A stretch of 31,039 bases of DNA from a virus, in IMG/VR virus record IMGVR_UViG_3300045747_000299, positions 1 to 31,039 of that record. The stretch is one strand, 5' to 3'. The notes below the pieces were generated by a model. That model was not told where the DNA came from and ran no database searches. It saw only the letters and a program-made list of their open reading frames with translations. Made by a program: the position numbers and the translations under genes. Below are positions 14,855 through 22,478 of the stretch, piece after piece; the stretch's first letter is position 1; every line of letters begins with the position of its first letter.

Positions 14855-17800
14855 CGGACGGACCCGTACGCCCGCGCAGTGGTCGTCAGGGACTCGATCA
14901 TTCGGACCATGTCGGCGAGGTCCTGGACCTTGCTGGCATCCAGCGTGATTGACCCCGGCTCGAAGTGGTACGTCGCCCCGGCCTGCGCCGTCGCCCCATC
15001 CCGCTGCGCGGGGATCAGGCCACGCAGCGTGTCCCACTGCTGCGCACTGAATACCGGCTCGGGCCTCCCGGAGCGGTTGGATACTAGTGACGTCCCGGGC
15101 TGAATCATCCCGCCGTCGTCGAAGACGGAGGTGACCAGCTTCTTGCCGACACCGACCATGGCATCGCCAAAGAAGCCCATTCCACCGAGCCCGCTCCACC
15201 ACCCGTCCGTCAGCTTGCCGATGGCAGCCTTGGCGGCCTGCTTCGCCAACTCCAGTGGGGAGAACGACGACCCACCGTCGCCGCCGGTGGACGACCCGCC
15301 GCCGCCGCCCACGAAACCGTCGCCCGTCTGCGGCAAGTAGTACTGCGAGGGCATCGAGTCAACCGACTTCGCGCTGCCACCGACCTTGATCCCCGACTTC
15401 GTGCTGGCCGCCTCGAACGCCAGCCCGCCCAGGTTCCCGACCACGTGCGACGGGGACAGGCCGATCGTGAACGCCCCGTGACCGGACTTGAACCCGCCCA
15501 CGCCGACCGCGTTGAGGGTGGTGAAGTGCCGCCGGTACGACGGGTGTCCGGTGAGCCGCGCCCACACCTCCCCGACAAGGCCGGAGCAGTCGTACCCGTT
15601 CGGGCCGACCCCGCCCCACACGTAGGGCAGGGGGTCCGTGGACCGGATAAACGACTGGACCGCCCCCACCTTGCCGCCGTCGGCGTACCCCTTCGGCCGG
15701 ATCGTGGTGAAGCTGGGGTCACCGGAGACCTCCAGGCCGAGTCGATCGGCGTTGTTGATGGCGGCCATGCCGCGGTCGCCGATCTGGCGGGCGGCCTTCG
15801 CCCGGATCACCCACTCATTGTTCGACAGCATCGTCGGCACGTCGTCTGACGTGTCACCCCCGGGGCCGACCACCCGGCCGCCCGTGGCCATGCGGGGTAC
15901 CGGGAACGTCAGTTTTGAGTCGACCTTGGAGATGATTGAGTTCCACGCGTTGGCGAGCGGCGCCATCACCGAGTTGATGACAAAGGCGACGGGGGCCCGC
16001 GCCGCCTCCTTGACCTTGTCCCACGCCTGGCCGATTGCCTTCTGCGCGTTGGCGAAGGCGGTTCCGAGCGCTGCGACGCCGCTGGACATCTTGGCGAAGA
16101 CGTTGTCGCGGATGTAGTTCCACGCCGTGCTGACGCCGGACTTGATGTTGTCCCATGCTGGCTTGACGTAGTTGGTCCACAGCGCCGTAAATGCCGCTCC
16201 GACGACCTTGAGCCCGTTGACGAAGTTGTCGAACACGTTGGCCTTGACCCAGGCGTAGACGGCCTGCGCTCCGGCCCTGATGCTGTCGAACGCGGGCTTG
16301 ACAAAGAGTGTCCACAGCGCCGTAAATGCTGCTCCGACAACCTTGAGTCCGTTGACGAACGTGTCGAACACGTTGGTCTTGACCCAGTTCCACGCCGCCG
16401 CGCCGGCGGTGCGGACGTTGTCCCACATGCGCGCCCAGTCGGCCCGAAGGACTTCGATCCCGGCGGACCATGCCGCCCGCATGTTCGTGAGGGCCGCCTC
16501 AATGACGGCCTTTATGGCCTGCCAGGCCCCGGAGAGGATCTGCTTAATCCCGTCCCACGCCTTGGACCAGTCGCCAGTGAGGATCCCCGTGAACACCTTG
16601 AGTATCCCGGTCAGGACCTTCATCGCGCCGTCGATCACCTTGATGATCGCGCCGAATGTCGTTGCAACGACGGGCGCCAGCTTGTCGACGAGCCACGAGA
16701 TCAGGGGGGCGATAGCAGTACCGAACTCGGCAAGGGCCGGGACGACCTGCTTGTCGATGGTCTCCCACAGTGTCCGCAGCGACGGCATGACGGTCGACAT
16801 GATGAGCTGGCCGGCCCGCTGCAGGTGCTCCCAGACTCCCGCAATGGCGTTGCGGAATGGTTCCGACCGCTGGTAGGCCATGGTGAATCCACCGGCAAGC
16901 AGGGCGATCGCTGCGGTAATGGCGAGAATGACGGGGTTAACCTCGGCGAGCATCGCGAACACGCTGAAGATGGCCGCAAGGGGCCTCAGGGTCACCGCCG
17001 CCGCCGAGATGGCGAGCAGGCCAGCGACGATTGCCTGCGCAGCCGCCGGGTGCTCGGCCATCGCCTTCGTCATCCATGTCAGCATTGAGGTGACGGTCCC
17101 CAGCGCCCCCGCGAGCAGCGGGCCGAGCGCCTTGGCAAGCTCGACGATCGCCGGCAGCAGGGCGTCGAACGCCTTGGCGAGAGGGGGCCCGATGACGATG
17201 AGGAGCTTCAGGCCCCATTCGATCAGCGTCGGCAGGTACCCGATGAGCGACCGCAGTATCTCCACGATCGCGGCCATCGCGGCCTTGAGGGTGTCGTCGG
17301 CGGTGACCCGGGCGGTCATGGCCGCGAAGTCGGTGGCGAATTTCGTCATCACCGGCCCGAGCGGGGCGAGTCCCTTCAGTGCCGCGTCAGCGAACTCCGC
17401 GAACGGGACGGCCAGGGCGCCTAGGATCTGGATCATCCCGCCAAGGGCCTGCCCGGTGGTCTTGCTGAGCGACGCGAACGCCGCCGTGATTACAGGCATC
17501 ATGGGGACGAGCGCCTCAAGCCCTGCCTGTAGCCCCGGCAGGAGGTTCTCCTGTCCGGCCGCCTTGAACTCCCGCAGCGGGCCGTCGATGAGGCCGCGGA
17601 GGAAGATCGCGAACTCCCGGCCGGCCGGGGTGAGCCCGGCCATCGCATCCGCCAGCTTGTTCGCGCTGGCGGAGCCCTGATCTCCGGCCTGCTGGGATGC
17701 CTCACGCACCTGTTCCTGCGCCTTGACGACCGCCTGCTGGGCGTCGGCGACCGAGCGGGCTGACTGCCGCTGCTGCTCCGCCTGGGCGGTGACGGCGTCC

Positions 17801-19626
17801 TGCACGGCCCGCTGCGCGTCTGCGACCCGCTCCGCGGACTCAACGGCCTGCCTACCCTGATCCCGGCGCGCATCCGCAAGGCCACGCTCGGCAGTGGAGA
17901 TCTGCTCGGCGGAATCCATCGCCTGGCGTGCCTGTTCCTGGCGCGCATCCTGAACCGCCCGCTCGGCCGTGCCGACCTGTTCGGCCGACTCCCGGATCCG
18001 GTCCTGTGCGGCAACTACCTGGTCTGACCCCCCAATGCCAGCCCGGTCGGCCTCCGCCTTCTCCTGCGCCAGCCGGATGGAGTCCTCCCCCACCTCCTGC
18101 AGGCGCTGCTCCGCCTCGGCGACCCGCAGGGCAGCCTCACGGCGGTCAAGGGCTGACGCCGTAGCGTCGGCGTTGACCGCCGTGAGCTCCTCCTGTGCCC
18201 GGAGGAGAGAGATTTGCGCGCCCTCCTGGGAGAGGGCCATGTCCTCGGTGCGTCGCTGCAGGTCTGCGAGCTGGTCGGCGGCCTCGCGGCGGGCATCGGT
18301 GAGCGCCTCCTGAGCGTCACGGGCAGACTTCTGTGCGTCCTCCAGTTGGCGCTCGGCGTCAACGACCCGCCGGGCCGACTGCACCGCGGCCTCAGCAGCC
18401 GACTGCACCGCATCCTTCATCCGACGCTCGGCGTCGGCGACCCGCCCCGCTGTTCCCTCCGCGGCCTCAGCGGCCGACTGGTAAGCCTCGGCCACGCCAC
18501 GCTGTGCGTCGTCGATTTGCCGTGCCGACCTGGCGGCGGACGCCGCCGCAGACGCCTGCGCGTCACCGAGCTGCTCCTGGGCGTCCCGCACCCCGGTGAT
18601 GGCGGATGCCATAGCCTTGTGCTGCGATGCAGCGGCAGCGGATGCGTTCCCCGATGCCTTAGTTGTGGCGCCGAGCGCCTTGACGGCGCCGCCAATGCCG
18701 GACAGTCCGACCACGACGGCGCCCAGGGCTCCCGCGATCGCAGCTCCGAGGCCAGCGACGACCCCGACCGCGGCTAGTGCGGCGGGGGCGATGGCGGCTA
18801 CACCGCCAACGATCAGGCCGATGATGCCAGCCCGTGATCCGGTGCGGGACAGTGCAGAGCTGAGCGCGTTTACCTGGCCGAGCGCCCCCGCCGTGTTGGC
18901 GTTGACCCGGACCGTGGTTACCCCGCCGATCCGTCGCAACTGCTCACGGATGGCCTCCAGCTGCACCCCCGCCCCTGCGGTGTCGGCATTGACCCGAGCC
19001 GTCGTCGTACCGGCGATCTTCTCCAGCAGTCCCTGGATTGCGCGGAGTTGGGTGGTAGCAGCCGTCGAGTCGATCCTGATTCGAGCCGTCGTCGTACCGG
19101 CGATCTTCTCCAGCAGTCCCTGGATTTTCTGCAGCTGCGCGATGGCGGTGGCTGCGTTGTTGATGTTGACCCGAGCCGTCGTCGTACCGGCGATCTTCTC
19201 CAGCAGTCCCTGGATTTTCTGCAGCTGCGCGGTGGCGGCGGTTGTGGGGCCGATGTTGACCCGAGCCGTCGTCGTGCCGGCGATCTTCTCCAGTAGTCCC
19301 TGGATTGCGCGGAGTTGGGTGGTAGCAGCCGTCGAGTCGATCCTGATTCGAGCCGTCGTCGTACCGGCGACCTTTTCTAGTAGTCCCTGGATCTTCTGCA
19401 GCTGCGCGATGGCAGTAGCTGCGTTGTTGATGTTGACCCGAGCCGTCGTCGTACCGGCGATGCGCGTCAGTAGCGTGCGGGTCTCCTGCAACTGTGCGTC
19501 GATGGCGGCGGTAGCGACATTGAGCGTGACGTCATAGCGCTTACTGCTGAATTCCCGCAGCCTCGCGTCGGCCTTGGTGAGGTCTGCATTGATGTCGATG
19601 AATGCATCGGCGATCTTGAACGACAT
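14851..19626 (-). CDS. Tape measure protein with NlpC/P60 peptidoglycan hydrolase domain, 1591 aa
   Basis: Sets tail length and is passed to the host at DNA injection. Order: short head (1-50), six 29-30-residue repeats plus a degenerate seventh (51-255), hydrophobic stretch IIGLIVGGVAAIAPAALAAV (about 265-320), a long coiled coil with repeated SAxxxxDAQR-type units (about 330-650), hydrophobic middle, two to three 45-residue repeats (VNGLKVVGAAFTALW, about 1080-1200), and an NlpC/P60-like domain. There PYVWGGVGPNGYDCSG gives the catalytic Cys1347, and SPSHVVGN gives His1394. This domain probably opens the wall locally during infection. By the usual 0.15 nm per residue the tail would be over 200 nm (inference). 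ATG 19626 has a weak ribosome site. Confidence 0.93.
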   Translation of the reverse strand: MSFKIADAFIDINADLTKADARLREFSSKRYDVTLNVATAAIDAQLQETRTLLTRIAGTTTARVNINNAATAIAQLQKIQGLLEKVAGTTTARIRIDSTAATTQLRAIQGLLEKIAGTTTARVNIGPTTAATAQLQKIQGLLEKIAGTTTARVNINNAATAIAQLQKIQGLLEKIAGTTTARIRIDSTAATTQLRAIQGLLEKIAGTTTARVNADTAGAGVQLEAIREQLRRIGGVTTVRVNANTAGALGQVNALSSALSRTGSRAGIIGLIVGGVAAIAPAALAAVGVVAGLGAAIAGALGAVVVGLSGIGGAVKALGATTKASGNASAAAASQHKAMASAITGVRDAQEQLGDAQASAAASAARSARQIDDAQRGVAEAYQSAAEAAEGTAGRVADAERRMKDAVQSAAEAAVQSARRVVDAERQLEDAQKSARDAQEALTDARREAADQLADLQRRTEDMALSQEGAQISLLRAQEELTAVNADATASALDRREAALRVAEAEQRLQEVGEDSIRLAQEKAEADRAGIGGSDQVVAAQDRIRESAEQVGTAERAVQDARQEQARQAMDSAEQISTAERGLADARRDQGRQAVESAERVADAQRAVQDAVTAQAEQQRQSARSVADAQQAVVKAQEQVREASQQAGDQGSASANKLADAMAGLTPAGREFAIFLRGLIDGPLREFKAAGQENLLPGLQAGLEALVPMMPVITAAFASLSKTTGQALGGMIQILGALAVPFAEFADAALKGLAPLGPVMTKFATDFAAMTARVTADDTLKAAMAAIVEILRSLIGYLPTLIEWGLKLLIVIGPPLAKAFDALLPAIVELAKALGPLLAGALGTVTSMLTWMTKAMAEHPAAAQAIVAGLLAISAAAVTLRPLAAIFSVFAMLAEVNPVILAITAAIALLAGGFTMAYQRSEPFRNAIAGVWEHLQRAGQLIMSTVMPSLRTLWETIDKQVVPALAEFGTAIAPLISWLVDKLAPVVATTFGAIIKVIDGAMKVLTGILKVFTGILTGDWSKAWDGIKQILSGAWQAIKAVIEAALTNMRAAWSAGIEVLRADWARMWDNVRTAGAAAWNWVKTNVFDTFVNGLKVVGAAFTALWTLFVKPAFDSIRAGAQAVYAWVKANVFDNFVNGLKVVGAAFTALWTNYVKPAWDNIKSGVSTAWNYIRDNVFAKMSSGVAALGTAFANAQKAIGQAWDKVKEAARAPVAFVINSVMAPLANAWNSIISKVDSKLTFPVPRMATGGRVVGPGGDTSDDVPTMLSNNEWVIRAKAARQIGDRGMAAINNADRLGLEVSGDPSFTTIRPKGYADGGKVGAVQSFIRSTDPLPYVWGGVGPNGYDCSGLVGEVWARLTGHPSYRRHFTTLNAVGVGGFKSGHGAFTIGLSPSHVVGNLGGLAFEAASTKSGIKVGGSAKSVDSMPSQYYLPQTGDGFVGGGGGSSTGGDGGSSFSPLELAKQAAKAAIGKLTDGWWSGLGGMGFFGDAMVGVGKKLVTSVFDDGGMIQPGTSLVSNRSGRPEPVFSAQQWDTLRGLIPAQRDGATAQAGATYHFEPGSITLDASKVQDLADMVRMIESLTTTARAYGSVR
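16160..16400 (-). repeat. 135-bp tandem repeat in the tape measure gene
   Basis: Nearly identical blocks lie 135 bp apart (for instance GTCCACAGCGCCGTAAATG at 16175 and 16310). They encode 45-residue units starting VNGLKVVGAAFTALWT and ending VKANVFDNF or VKTNVFDTF; a third, more diverged unit precedes the hydrolase part. Confidence 0.85.
18905..19460 (-). repeat. 87/90-bp tandem repeats in the tape measure gene
   Basis: The word CGAGCCGTCGTCGT recurs at 18995, 19082, 19172, 19262, 19349 and 19439, that is, spacings 87, 90, 90, 87 and 90. Units encode the core AGTTTARV/I with KIQGLLEK or RAIQGLLEK. The pair at 19349/19439 repeats the pair at 19082/19172 exactly 267 bp away, so a three-unit block was duplicated. 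Each unit is a whole number of codons. Confidence 0.92.
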
Positions 19627-19661
19627 GGTGGCCCCAATGGCTGGCGTGAGTGCCCTAACGC

Positions 19662-19701
19662 CGCCACCTGGCGAGCCGTACCGCTGCGGGCTATCCAGCC
19701 C
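19662..19701 (-). promoter_or_regulatory. Leader element before tape measure (half of the shared double dyad)
   Basis: On the minus strand CGCCAGGTGGCG (19662-19673) lies 36 bases before the tape measure start, matching the inner element seen before the capsid and major tail genes. Farther out is a different dyad, GGGCT-GGAT-AGCCC (19688-19701). The rest of 19627-19708 holds no gene. Confidence 0.45.
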
Positions 19702-19708
19702 TGCGCTG

Positions 19709-20014
19709 CTACCCGAGGTCGATCACTGCCGCGAGCGCGGTATCGGTGCGAACCTCCGTCGCCGTCGTGGCCGTGGCCGCCCCCCCCGGCTGTTGCGAGA
19801 GGTCCCGCAGTCGTCTCGCCATGACCCCCTCGTAGGCATCGAGCCTGCGGGCCAGGGTGAGCCATCTCCGACCGCTCAGGGCGAGCATGTCGTCGACACC
19901 GTAGATGGCAAGGAAGTCCGCGTCGAGGTCGTCGACGTACTCGACGACCCACAACACCTGCTCCACCCGGTCACGCAGACCGTCAAGGCCGAGACTCGCC
20001 CTGACGATCAATCC
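19709..20014 (-). CDS. Tail assembly chaperone, frameshifted C-terminal part
   Basis: This is the second part of the gpG/gpGT-type chaperone pair that helps the tape measure assemble the tail. It is read in the -1 frame relative to the first part. A slip on CCCTTTG at 20014-20020 would add 101 residues after TTG (Leu119): GLIVRASLGLDGLRDRVEQV and onward, giving a 220-residue fusion. Without slipping, the only start is a TTG at 20011 overlapping the stop, with no proper ribosome site. Residues around VVEYVDDLDADFLAIYGVDD are acidic and helical, as usual for this part, and it directly precedes the tape measure gene. Confidence 0.82.
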   Translation of the reverse strand, partial: GLIVRASLGLDGLRDRVEQVLWVVEYVDDLDADFLAIYGVDDMLALSGRRWLTLARRLDAYEGVMARRLRDLSQQPGGAATATTATEVRTDTALAAVIDLG

Positions 20015-20370
20015 AAAGGGCCGCCGATGCCAGCCACCCGCTCGGAGGCACCGGCCACATGCTTCTGCACGGCGGCCATGACGGCGGACAGCATCCCCAT
20101 CGTCAGACCGTCGTACGACATGAGCGCCTCGTACGCCTCGGCACCGAGCATGCCTTCGAGCAGCCAGGCCCCCGCCGTCTCCTGCCCCTGCGTCTGCACC
20201 ATGCGCAGGTAGCGGAGGGTCAGCGCCGCGGAGGGTTCGGCCGGGATGCGGTACTCGGTGTCGTTGAGCGTGAACAGGTGAACGGTGGACCTGTCGACCT
20301 TCTCGGCCATCTGGTCGAGGTTGATGAAGGCGGGGGTCTCGAACGCCGACTGGCGCTTGCTGGGCGGCAT
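20008..20370 (-). CDS. Tail assembly chaperone, first part, 120 aa
   Basis: Position between the major tail gene and the tape measure, length and composition match the gpG-like chaperones of siphoviruses. It has a good ribosome site (TAGGAG) before ATG 20370. Residues 12-45 (ETPAFINLDQMAEKVDRSTV) lead into a beta strand FTLNDTEYRIP and helices with LTLRYLRMVQ and MLSAVMAAVQKHVAG. Most product should end at TGA 20008; a minor part continues by -1 frameshift. This is the usual way to make the two chaperones in fixed ratio. Sequence similarity to known members was not tested. Confidence 0.85.
   Translation of the reverse strand: MPPSKRQSAFETPAFINLDQMAEKVDRSTVHLFTLNDTEYRIPAEPSAALTLRYLRMVQTQGQETAGAWLLEGMLGAEAYEALMSYDGLTMGMLSAVMAAVQKHVAGASERVAGIGGPLD
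20014..20020 (-). promoter_or_regulatory. Slippery heptamer for programmed -1 frameshift (C CCT TTG)
   Basis: The mRNA reads GGC CCT TTG GAT TGA at the end of the first chaperone gene, so CCCTTTG fits the X XXY YYZ rule in the zero frame. It is four codons before the end including the stop, and the -1 frame after it runs straight into the second chaperone frame. A downstream RNA structure was not worked out. Confidence 0.75.
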
Positions 20371-20385
20371 CTGCTGCTCCTACTG

Positions 20386-20682
20386 CTAGTGGTCGATTGC
20401 GGTTAGTGCTGGGCGAAGGTACGGCTGGGCGGCCATATATCTGGTCCCCAGCTCGACATAGCCGGCGTAGTTGACCTCGGCCTCATCGCCGGCAGACAGG
20501 CGCATCGCCATCGAGCTGGGGTCGACCTCGCCCTCAATGGAGGCGACGAGGCGTCCGGTATCGACGGGGCAGATGGCCTTCGCCGCAGAGACTGCGCGGT
20601 TGATCGCAGCCTCTCGCTCGGACAGCGACTCTCGCACCAGGGCGTCCTTCCACCCCGGTGCGAGAGTCACGCTGAGCGCCAT
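20386..20682 (-). CDS. HK97 gp10-like head-tail / tail completion protein, 98 aa
   Basis: The pattern ICPVDTGRLVASI followed by YAGYVELGTRYMAAQPYLRPAL is the hallmark of the HK97-gp10 family, which completes the neck or tail end. In most siphoviruses this gene lies before the major tail gene; here it follows it, two bases after that stop. ATG 20682 gives the full-length family size. The head of the protein is basic and helical. It ends just before the chaperone gene with 15 bases between. Confidence 0.85.
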   Translation of the reverse strand: MALSVTLAPGWKDALVRESLSEREAAINRAVSAAKAICPVDTGRLVASIEGEVDPSSMAMRLSAGDEAEVNYAGYVELGTRYMAAQPYLRPALTAIDH

Positions 20683-20684
20683 GG

Positions 20685-21251
20685 TCAGCTGCCCGCGGCC
20701 TCGTCGACGATCTTGACGGGCTTGACAGATGCCGACACGTAGTGGGCGCGCATCTTGACCGAGTACACGGTCTGCTTGTCCTTGGTGTAGTCGAGGTTGA
20801 CGCCGTCAACCTGCAGCACCTTGCGGATGATGATCCGGCGCCGCACCCCGTTGGGGCCGAGGCCGTCAATGACCAGGGCGTGGTAGGTGGGGGACTCGCC
20901 CGCGCCGGTGTCGGCGAGGGTCAGGGATTCGTAGCCGGAGCCGGTGGCCTGCGTCCCGCCGTTGAGCAGGAGGGCCAGGTTGTCCAGGGTTGCCTCGGCC
21001 ATTTTGGTCTCGATGGTGATCTCGCGGCTCACGAGGCGGGACTCGACGATGTCGACGACCTGGTCGACGTCCATCGAGCTGTACTTCTGGTCGATGCTGA
21101 TCTTGACGCCGTCGGTGGTTCCGCCGACGTCAGTCCAGACGGCGTCGCTCGGGGCGGTGTCGACCGCGGTGTCGAGCGGCTCGGTGGCGCCGAAGGCGCC
21201 GTAGTAGATGGTTGCCGGACCCTGCACCAGGTTTGCAGCGGTGACAGACAT
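20685..21251 (-). CDS. Major tail tube protein, 188 aa
   Basis: Length, position before the chaperones and beta-rich composition fit a siphovirus tail tube protein. Recognisable stretches are GPATIYYGAFGA near the start, VWTDVGGTTDGVKISIDQKY, a typical ESRLVSREITIETKMAEATL helix and strand, and the ending VYSVKMRAHYVSASVKPVKI. Rings of it form the tail tube. ATG 21251 has a strong AAGGAG site at nine bases. The leader carries the double dyad element also found before the capsid gene, which suggests a separate control point for this very abundant protein. Confidence 0.9.
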   Translation of the reverse strand: MSVTAANLVQGPATIYYGAFGATEPLDTAVDTAPSDAVWTDVGGTTDGVKISIDQKYSSMDVDQVVDIVESRLVSREITIETKMAEATLDNLALLLNGGTQATGSGYESLTLADTGAGESPTYHALVIDGLGPNGVRRRIIIRKVLQVDGVNLDYTKDKQTVYSVKMRAHYVSASVKPVKIVDEAAGS

Positions 21252-21277
21252 GTGGCGTTACTCCTTGATATTGGGTC

Positions 21278-21309
21278 GCCACCTGGCTACTGCTGGGGCC
21301 CACCTGGGC
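21278..21309 (-). promoter_or_regulatory. Double dyad element in the major tail gene leader
   Basis: On the minus strand GCCCAGGTGGGC (21298-21309) and GCCAGGTGGC (21278-21287) lie 10 bases apart, the inner one 26 bases before the start codon. Each is a 4-bp stem closed by AGGT. After the inner one comes GACCCAATATCAAGG, sharing ATCAA with the capsid leader. No gene lies in 21252-21347. Confidence 0.55.
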
Positions 21310-21347
21310 CGGATCGTCCTGCGTCGGAACGTCTATCGAGATGCCAC

Positions 21348-21803
21348 CTACATCGCACCCGTCTCGGCGCGGACCCACGTGACCCCGAGGTCGACGCTGT
21401 AGCGGGCGTACGACCCGTCGGGGTCGACGACCCGCCGGGGCTCGCCTAATGCGCGAACGGACAGGACTCTCGCGGCGTCGTAGTGCACGCCGAGGTCGAG
21501 GATCGTCTGTTGGCCGGTGCCGTTGACGGTGGCGGCGACGACGAGTTCGGCGAGCTGATTGGCCTGTCGCCACGGGGGTTTCGCCGACTCCGGCTTGCGC
21601 GCCCAGCAGTCGACCTGCACCTGCGGCGCACGCAGTCCGGTGTAAGGATCAACAGCCCCGGTCACGACAGTGACCTGCACGAAGCCGGTCGACGCCCACG
21701 AATCACCCTGGGGGAGCGTGGCGCCGACCATCCCGGCAGAGAGTCCGGGCAGCGATGACAGCCATGCCTGCGCCACCATGTCGGTGACGGGCCGATAGCC
21801 CAT
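21348..21803 (-). CDS. Tail terminator-like protein, 151 aa
   Basis: Placed between head closure genes and the major tail gene, where siphoviruses carry the tail terminator. The pattern VTDMVAQAWLSSLPGL (helix), FVQVTVVTG (strand), APQVQVDCWARKPESAKPPW (strand and loop) and ANQLAELVVAATV (helix), followed by strands to the end, is typical for this fold. It would cap the tube and join it to the head. ATG 21803 is preferred; a GTG at 21836 would add an Arg-rich head of 11 residues. No gene is seen in 21804-21919. Confidence 0.75.
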   Translation of the reverse strand: MGYRPVTDMVAQAWLSSLPGLSAGMVGATLPQGDSWASTGFVQVTVVTGAVDPYTGLRAPQVQVDCWARKPESAKPPWRQANQLAELVVAATVNGTGQQTILDLGVHYDAARVLSVRALGEPRRVVDPDGSYARYSVDLGVTWVRAETGAM

Positions 21804-21919
21804 CTCGCCACCCCGCCCTCTACGGCATCGGGACACCGGCGGGTCCGCCTGTCTACCAAGCGATTGCGACCCGTGCCGGCTTACGTGGTGTACGTCGGGA
21901 AAGGGGGCGCGGGAATGCC

Positions 21920-22111
21920 CTACCGACTGCGCCGGGCGCGGCGGGTCGCCGCGGCCTTGCGTGCCATAACCTTGCGACCCACCTTCGTGACACCCTCATT
22001 GGCGATCCGCGCCGCCTTCGACTTGGTCGCACCCTGGCGACGGAGGGCGCGGTAGACGTCCTGACGGCTGCGATAGACGAAGCCGTACTTCCCGCCCCTG
22101 GCCGACACCAT
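21920..22111 (-). CDS. Small basic phage protein, 63 aa
   Basis: ATG 22111 overlaps the previous stop (ATGA). The helical pattern YRALRRQGATKSKAARIANEG is a signature of small proteins common in actinophage head-tail regions. The tail is strongly basic (RKAAATRRARRSR), so it may bind DNA or nucleic acid at the neck. The role is not known. No membrane segment. Confidence 0.72.
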   Translation of the reverse strand: MVSARGGKYGFVYRSRQDVYRALRRQGATKSKAARIANEGVTKVGRKVMARKAAATRRARRSR

Positions 22112-22443
22112 CAGGTCACCCTCCGCAGGTCGACCCGGAGGTCGGCACGACCCCCGGCAAGGGTCGCCCCCCTGGTCGACGAGTCGATTGTGTAGATGAC
22201 GCCGGTGCCGTTGTCTTTGACCCGGTCCCCGACGGTGACGTCGGCGGTGGCGGGGAGGCGACAGGCGTAGCTGCGGATGACCCGCGGTGCGTCCATGCCC
22301 GGCGTCATGACGGTCCTCCGGGACTCGGTGACACTTGCGGGGATTCCGGAGGCGACGACGCCGCTGCCATCGACCTCGTCACCGAGGGCATTGGTGGCCG
22401 TACCGCGCAGGATGTTGACGGTTGTCGTCGGGTGGAACAGCAT
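22111..22443 (-). CDS. Head closure / head-tail stopper protein, 110 aa
   Basis: Beta-rich protein in the position of the head closure gene. It starts with TVNILRGTATNALGDEVDGS, then a strand ASVTESRRTVMTPG, then DVTVGDRVKDNGTGVIYTID and the ending RADLRVDLRRVT, a pattern familiar from phage stopper proteins. ATG 22443 is chosen; it overlaps the stop of an 11-codon mini frame (TGATG). ATG 22485 in the same frame would add 14 residues (MSHDLHHPQGQGRL) and overlap the previous gene. It closes the portal channel and receives the tail. Confidence 0.75.
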   Translation of the reverse strand: MLFHPTTTVNILRGTATNALGDEVDGSGVVASGIPASVTESRRTVMTPGMDAPRVIRSYACRLPATADVTVGDRVKDNGTGVIYTIDSSTRGATLAGGRADLRVDLRRVT

Positions 22444-22478
22444 CAGGCGACCCTGACCCTGGGGATGGTGTAGGTCAT
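22443..22478 (-). other. 11-codon mini ORF linking adaptor and closure genes
   Basis: ATG 22478 overlaps the adaptor stop (ATGA), reads MTYTIPRVRVA and stops at TGA 22443-22445, which overlaps the closure start (TGATG). This could be a reinitiation bridge that couples the two genes, or chance. There is no good ribosome site before the closure gene otherwise. Confidence 0.35.

Noticed and set aside
14851-15700. Separate endolysin gene
   Set aside because: The NlpC/P60 motifs are in frame within the tape measure gene and no independent start with a ribosome site was seen.
18596-19537. 313-residue plus-strand frame across the tape measure repeats
   Set aside because: It is the antisense shadow of the tape measure gene, made long by the repeats; no ribosome site and low-complexity product.
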